Assembly (NCBI GenBank): GCA_947500545.1
Contig: CANMSO010000005.1
Coordinates: 1 to 64,000, forward strand
Reading direction: 5' to 3'
Source: an uncultured Aquimarina sp.
GTDB taxonomy: Bacteria > Bacteroidota > Bacteroidia > Flavobacteriales > Flavobacteriaceae
DNA length: 64,000 nt
Part shown: positions 61,162 to 64,000 of the stretch, piece after piece
Layout: each line of letters starts with the position of its first letter
Position numbering within the stretch: the first letter of the stretch is position 1
Notes under the pieces: model-generated
What the model saw: only the letters and a program-made list of their open reading frames with translations
Database searches by the model: none
What the model was told of the DNA's origin: nothing
Made by a program: the position numbers and the translations under genes

Positions 61162-62889
61162 ATGCAAATCCAGGATTCTGAAATAAGCAAGAGAGTCAAT
61201 GAATGGTTGACTCCTGTTTTTGATGAGGATACACAAATAGAAATTCAAAATTTACAAAATAATAACCCAGAGGAGCTAAAAGAAAGTTTCTATAAAGACC
61301 TGGAGTTTGGTACCGGTGGTATGCGTGGTATTATGGGCACTGGGACTAATAGAATCAACCAATACACTTTAGGAAAAAGTACTCAAGGGCTAAGTAATTA
61401 TCTAATTAGTCAATTTCCCGGGGAACAACCCAAGGCTGTAATTGCTTATGATTGTAGGCATAATAGTGATACGTTGGCTCAAATCGTGGCCAATGTTTTT
61501 TCTGCTAACGGAATTCAGGTTTATTTATTTTCTAGCTTACGCCCTACTCCAGAACTATCCTTTGCCGTAAAAGAATTAGGATGTCATTGTGGGATCGTGT
61601 TGACAGCTAGTCATAATCCACCAGAGTATAACGGTTATAAAGTATACTGGCAAGATGGCGGGCAGCTGGTACCACCGCAAGATGGTGAAATCATTTCGGA
61701 AATAAGCTCCTTAAAATATTCTGATATAAAATTTGAACCAAATTCTAGTCTAATTCAAAAAATAGATAAAGAAATTGATACGACTTTCATTGATCAAAGT
61801 GTGAAAAACGGAAGTTTTGCTGCCAGTCAAGAGGCTAAAGACGATGTAACCATTGTTTTCACTTCATTACATGGCACCTCTATTACCGCTGTGCCGGAAA
61901 CCCTGGAAAAAGCAGGGTATAAAAATGTACATATTGTAAAAGAACAAGCAGAACCAGATGGTAATTTTCCAACAGTAAAATCTCCTAATCCAGAAGAGCC
62001 TGAAGCACTAACCATGGCAATGGCTCTTGCAAAAGATGTTGATGCCGATATTGTAATAGGTACAGATCCCGATTGTGATCGATTAGGAATTGCTGTTCGT
62101 AATAGTCAAGGTCAATTGCAATTACTAAATGGTAACCAAACCATGGTTGTAATGACCTGGTTCCTTTTAGAATATTATAAAAATCAAAAAGGATTAAAAG
62201 GTAATGAGTTTATTGCTTCTACTATTGTTTCAACACCAATGATGCGAACTCTTTCTCAAGCATATGGCGTAGAATATAAAGAAGTATTAACAGGTTTTAA
62301 ATGGATTGCAAAACTAATAAAAGATTATCCTGAAAAACACTTTATTGGTGGTGGTGAAGAAAGTTTTGGATTTATGGTAGGCGATTTTGTTAGGGATAAA
62401 GATGCCGTAACCGCTACCCTATTAGCTTGTGAAATTGTGGCGTATACCAAATCAAAAGGAAGTTCTTTTTACAATACGTTACTAGATTTATATACCAAAC
62501 ATGGTTTTTATAAAGAAAGCTTAGTTGCTTTGGTACGAAAAGGAATTGATGGTGCCGCAGAAATTAAGCAAACTATGGTGGATCTTAGAAACAACCCTCC
62601 CAAGTATATTAATGAGGAAAAAATTGTTTTGATAGAAGATTATCAAACCAGCGTTGCCAAAAACATTCAGAATCATTCTGAAAATAATATTGACGTTCCA
62701 AAATCAAATGTTTTAATATTTTATACTGAAGATGGTAGTAAAATTGCCGCAAGACCTAGCGGAACTGAGCCTAAAATTAAATTTTATATCAGTGTTCAAA
62801 GTTCACTTGACAACATTTCGGATTTTGAGAATGCAGAACAACACTTAGATGGCAAAATTGAAGCCATCAAAAAAGATTTAAAACTCTAA
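61162..62889 (+). CDS. Phosphoglucomutase/phosphomannomutase family protein
   Basis: Moves a phosphate between C6 and C1 of a hexose via a phosphoserine. The 575-residue protein has all four alpha-D-phosphohexomutase domains: active-site Ser150 in TASHNPPEYNGYK, magnesium loop DPDCDR (about 302-307), sugar-binding loop GGGEESFGF (about 396-404) and phosphate-binding RPSGTEPK (about 530-537). The length fits the PGM2/phosphopentomutase-like branch that includes many Bacteroidota phosphoglucomutases. It probably supplies glucose-1-phosphate or a related sugar phosphate for glycan synthesis, which fits the GT2 gene upstream. Confidence 0.93.
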   Translation: MQIQDSEISKRVNEWLTPVFDEDTQIEIQNLQNNNPEELKESFYKDLEFGTGGMRGIMGTGTNRINQYTLGKSTQGLSNYLISQFPGEQPKAVIAYDCRHNSDTLAQIVANVFSANGIQVYLFSSLRPTPELSFAVKELGCHCGIVLTASHNPPEYNGYKVYWQDGGQLVPPQDGEIISEISSLKYSDIKFEPNSSLIQKIDKEIDTTFIDQSVKNGSFAASQEAKDDVTIVFTSLHGTSITAVPETLEKAGYKNVHIVKEQAEPDGNFPTVKSPNPEEPEALTMAMALAKDVDADIVIGTDPDCDRLGIAVRNSQGQLQLLNGNQTMVVMTWFLLEYYKNQKGLKGNEFIASTIVSTPMMRTLSQAYGVEYKEVLTGFKWIAKLIKDYPEKHFIGGGEESFGFMVGDFVRDKDAVTATLLACEIVAYTKSKGSSFYNTLLDLYTKHGFYKESLVALVRKGIDGAAEIKQTMVDLRNNPPKYINEEKIVLIEDYQTSVAKNIQNHSENNIDVPKSNVLIFYTEDGSKIAARPSGTEPKIKFYISVQSSLDNISDFENAEQHLDGKIEAIKKDLKL

Positions 62890-62925
62890 CTTAAATAGCG
62901 ATACAAAAATCGTTGAAGATACTTA

Positions 62926-64000
62926 ATGAACTATTTTAAACAAATTCTTCGCTTTGCGAAACCATATAAATCGTATGGTATTCTAAATATTATCTGTAAT
63001 ATTTTTTATGCACTTTTTAGCGCACTATCCTTTATTGCATTAATCCCAATGCTTAAAGTTCTTTTTAGTAAAGATGAAAATATCATATACCCTACTCCCG
63101 AATGGACCGGAATATTAGGTTCTAAGGAATATTTGACAGATACGCTCAACCTTTATATTTCTGAAACAGTGAAGTCTGAAGGTAAACTTCAGGTTCTTAC
63201 CTATATGATTGTTGTAATTATTGCAATATTTATGCTAAAGAACCTTTTCAATTATCTGGCTATGTATTTTATTACATTTCTAAGAAATGGGGTTTTAAGA
63301 GATATAAGAGATGAATTATATGAGAAAACGATAAGCCTACCGCTATCCTTTTTCTCAGAAAAACGAAAAGGAGATACTATGGCCAGAATATCAACCGATG
63401 TTCTGGAAATACAACATTCTTTTCTTTCTATTTTAGAATTAATAGTCAGAGAACCACTAACCATACTATTTACGTTAGTATTTATGTTTTATCTGAGTAC
63501 CAAACTCACGCTTTTCGTTTTTATATTTATCCCGGTCTCAGGGTTTTTGATCTCCTTGATTGGTAAAACTTTAAAAAAGCATTCGGACAAAGTTCAAAAA
63601 GAACAAGGTTTGTTTTTATCTATAGTTGAAGAGACACTAGGTGGACTAAAAGTAATTAAAGGCTTCAATGCCGAAAAAATATTCGGAGAAAAATTCAACG
63701 ACTCTACCAAACGATTTTACTCATTTTCTAACACATTATTAAATAGACAGAACTTAGCTTCACCAACCAGTGAGTTTTTAGGTATTTGTGTAATTGCTGT
63801 TTTACTTTGGTACGGAGGAAGACTTGTTTTCATTGATGGCACTTTAGAGTCAGAAATGTTTTTAGCCTATATAGGATTGGCATATAACATTCTTACTCCC
63901 GCAAAAGCAATATCCAAAGCCAATTATGGAGTTAGAAAAGGAAACGCAGCTGCAGAACGTGTTTTAGAGATCTTAAATACTACTTCTCCATTACAGGATA
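62926..64000 (+). CDS. ABC exporter, N-terminal part (runs off the window)
   Basis: An open frame from ATG 62926 to the window end, 358 residues visible. It begins NYFKQILRFAKPYKSYGILN and shows the six-helix ABC transmembrane domain of MsbA-type half-transporters, with coupling-helix style stretches DELYEKTISLPLSFFSEKRK and GDTMARISTDVLEIQ, and EETLGGLKVIKGFNAE. The ATPase domain lies beyond the window. Likely an ATP-driven lipid or drug exporter acting as a dimer. It starts 36 bases after the phosphosugar mutase gene, so the two may share a transcript. Confidence 0.92.
   Translation, partial: MNYFKQILRFAKPYKSYGILNIICNIFYALFSALSFIALIPMLKVLFSKDENIIYPTPEWTGILGSKEYLTDTLNLYISETVKSEGKLQVLTYMIVVIIAIFMLKNLFNYLAMYFITFLRNGVLRDIRDELYEKTISLPLSFFSEKRKGDTMARISTDVLEIQHSFLSILELIVREPLTILFTLVFMFYLSTKLTLFVFIFIPVSGFLISLIGKTLKKHSDKVQKEQGLFLSIVEETLGGLKVIKGFNAEKIFGEKFNDSTKRFYSFSNTLLNRQNLASPTSEFLGICVIAVLLWYGGRLVFIDGTLESEMFLAYIGLAYNILTPAKAISKANYGVRKGNAAAERVLEILNTTSPLQD

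Noticed and set aside
1..64000. tRNA or rRNA genes
   Set aside because: Gaps were read for cloverleaf and rRNA-like sequence; none was convincing.

Overview
The window looks like a chromosome segment from a marine-type member of the Flavobacteriaceae (Bacteroidota), possibly close to Aquimarina. The genus is inference; the family is well supported. The DNA is AT-rich. Many genes have the Bacteroidota promoter box TAnnTTTG upstream and no Shine-Dalgarno sequence. There is a gliding-motility protein (GldF+GldG), a type IX secretion sorting-like tail, a HYC_CC_PP-type protein, DUF4199 membrane proteins, and several gene orders common in this family (rpmH-carB; purC-phoH facing a SAM hydroxide adenosyltransferase; GT2, phosphosugar mutase, ABC exporter). 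No tRNA, rRNA, CRISPR array, transposase or integrase was recognised.

Region 1 (about 1-12,300) is an accessory region. It opens with a hairpin-bearing direct repeat and an octamer array. Several unrecognised, partly frame-broken minus-strand genes follow, then a DdlA-type D-Ala-D-Ala ligase, a small leucine-rich-repeat protein, and two large paralogous ankyrin-repeat proteins. Each ankyrin gene is preceded by the same 208-base leader, which can form hairpins. Behind the second ankyrin gene lie a potential three-way-junction element, remnants of a broken gene and a small protein with an immunity-protein-like look.

Region 2 (12,373-20,879, minus strand) is a six-gene metal-efflux operon, most likely for copper or silver: a HYC_CC_PP-type protein, a CusA-type RND pump, a TolC-type outer-membrane protein, an HMA plus MauE-like membrane protein, a PepSY membrane protein, and a CusB-type adaptor carrying two extra metal-binding modules. 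Its promoter lies so close to the first ATG that the mRNA is probably leaderless.

Region 3 (21,000-64,000) is mostly core genome: a soluble PAS histidine kinase with a separate receiver protein, a DEAD-box helicase, a DUF72 protein, a secreted sortilin-like beta-propeller protein, purC, phoH, a fused GldF-GldG, a siderophore-type ABC ATPase that seems to start at ATT, rmuC, a serine hydrolase, a thioesterase, carB (lacking the allosteric domain), rpmH, a lytic transglycosylase, mtaB, a peptide-binding lipoprotein, a GlmU-like protein, rpmE2, a DUF4199 array with a decayed third copy, a GT2 glycosyltransferase, a phosphosugar mutase and the start of an ABC exporter.

The best candidates for something undescribed are the ankyrin gene pair with its conserved structured leader, a 50-residue double-glycine-leader peptide rich in arginine (42,354-42,506, minus), the structured elements at 10.6 kb and 50.9 kb, and the ATT-initiated ABC gene. 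All homology statements are from reading the sequence; no database search was run.
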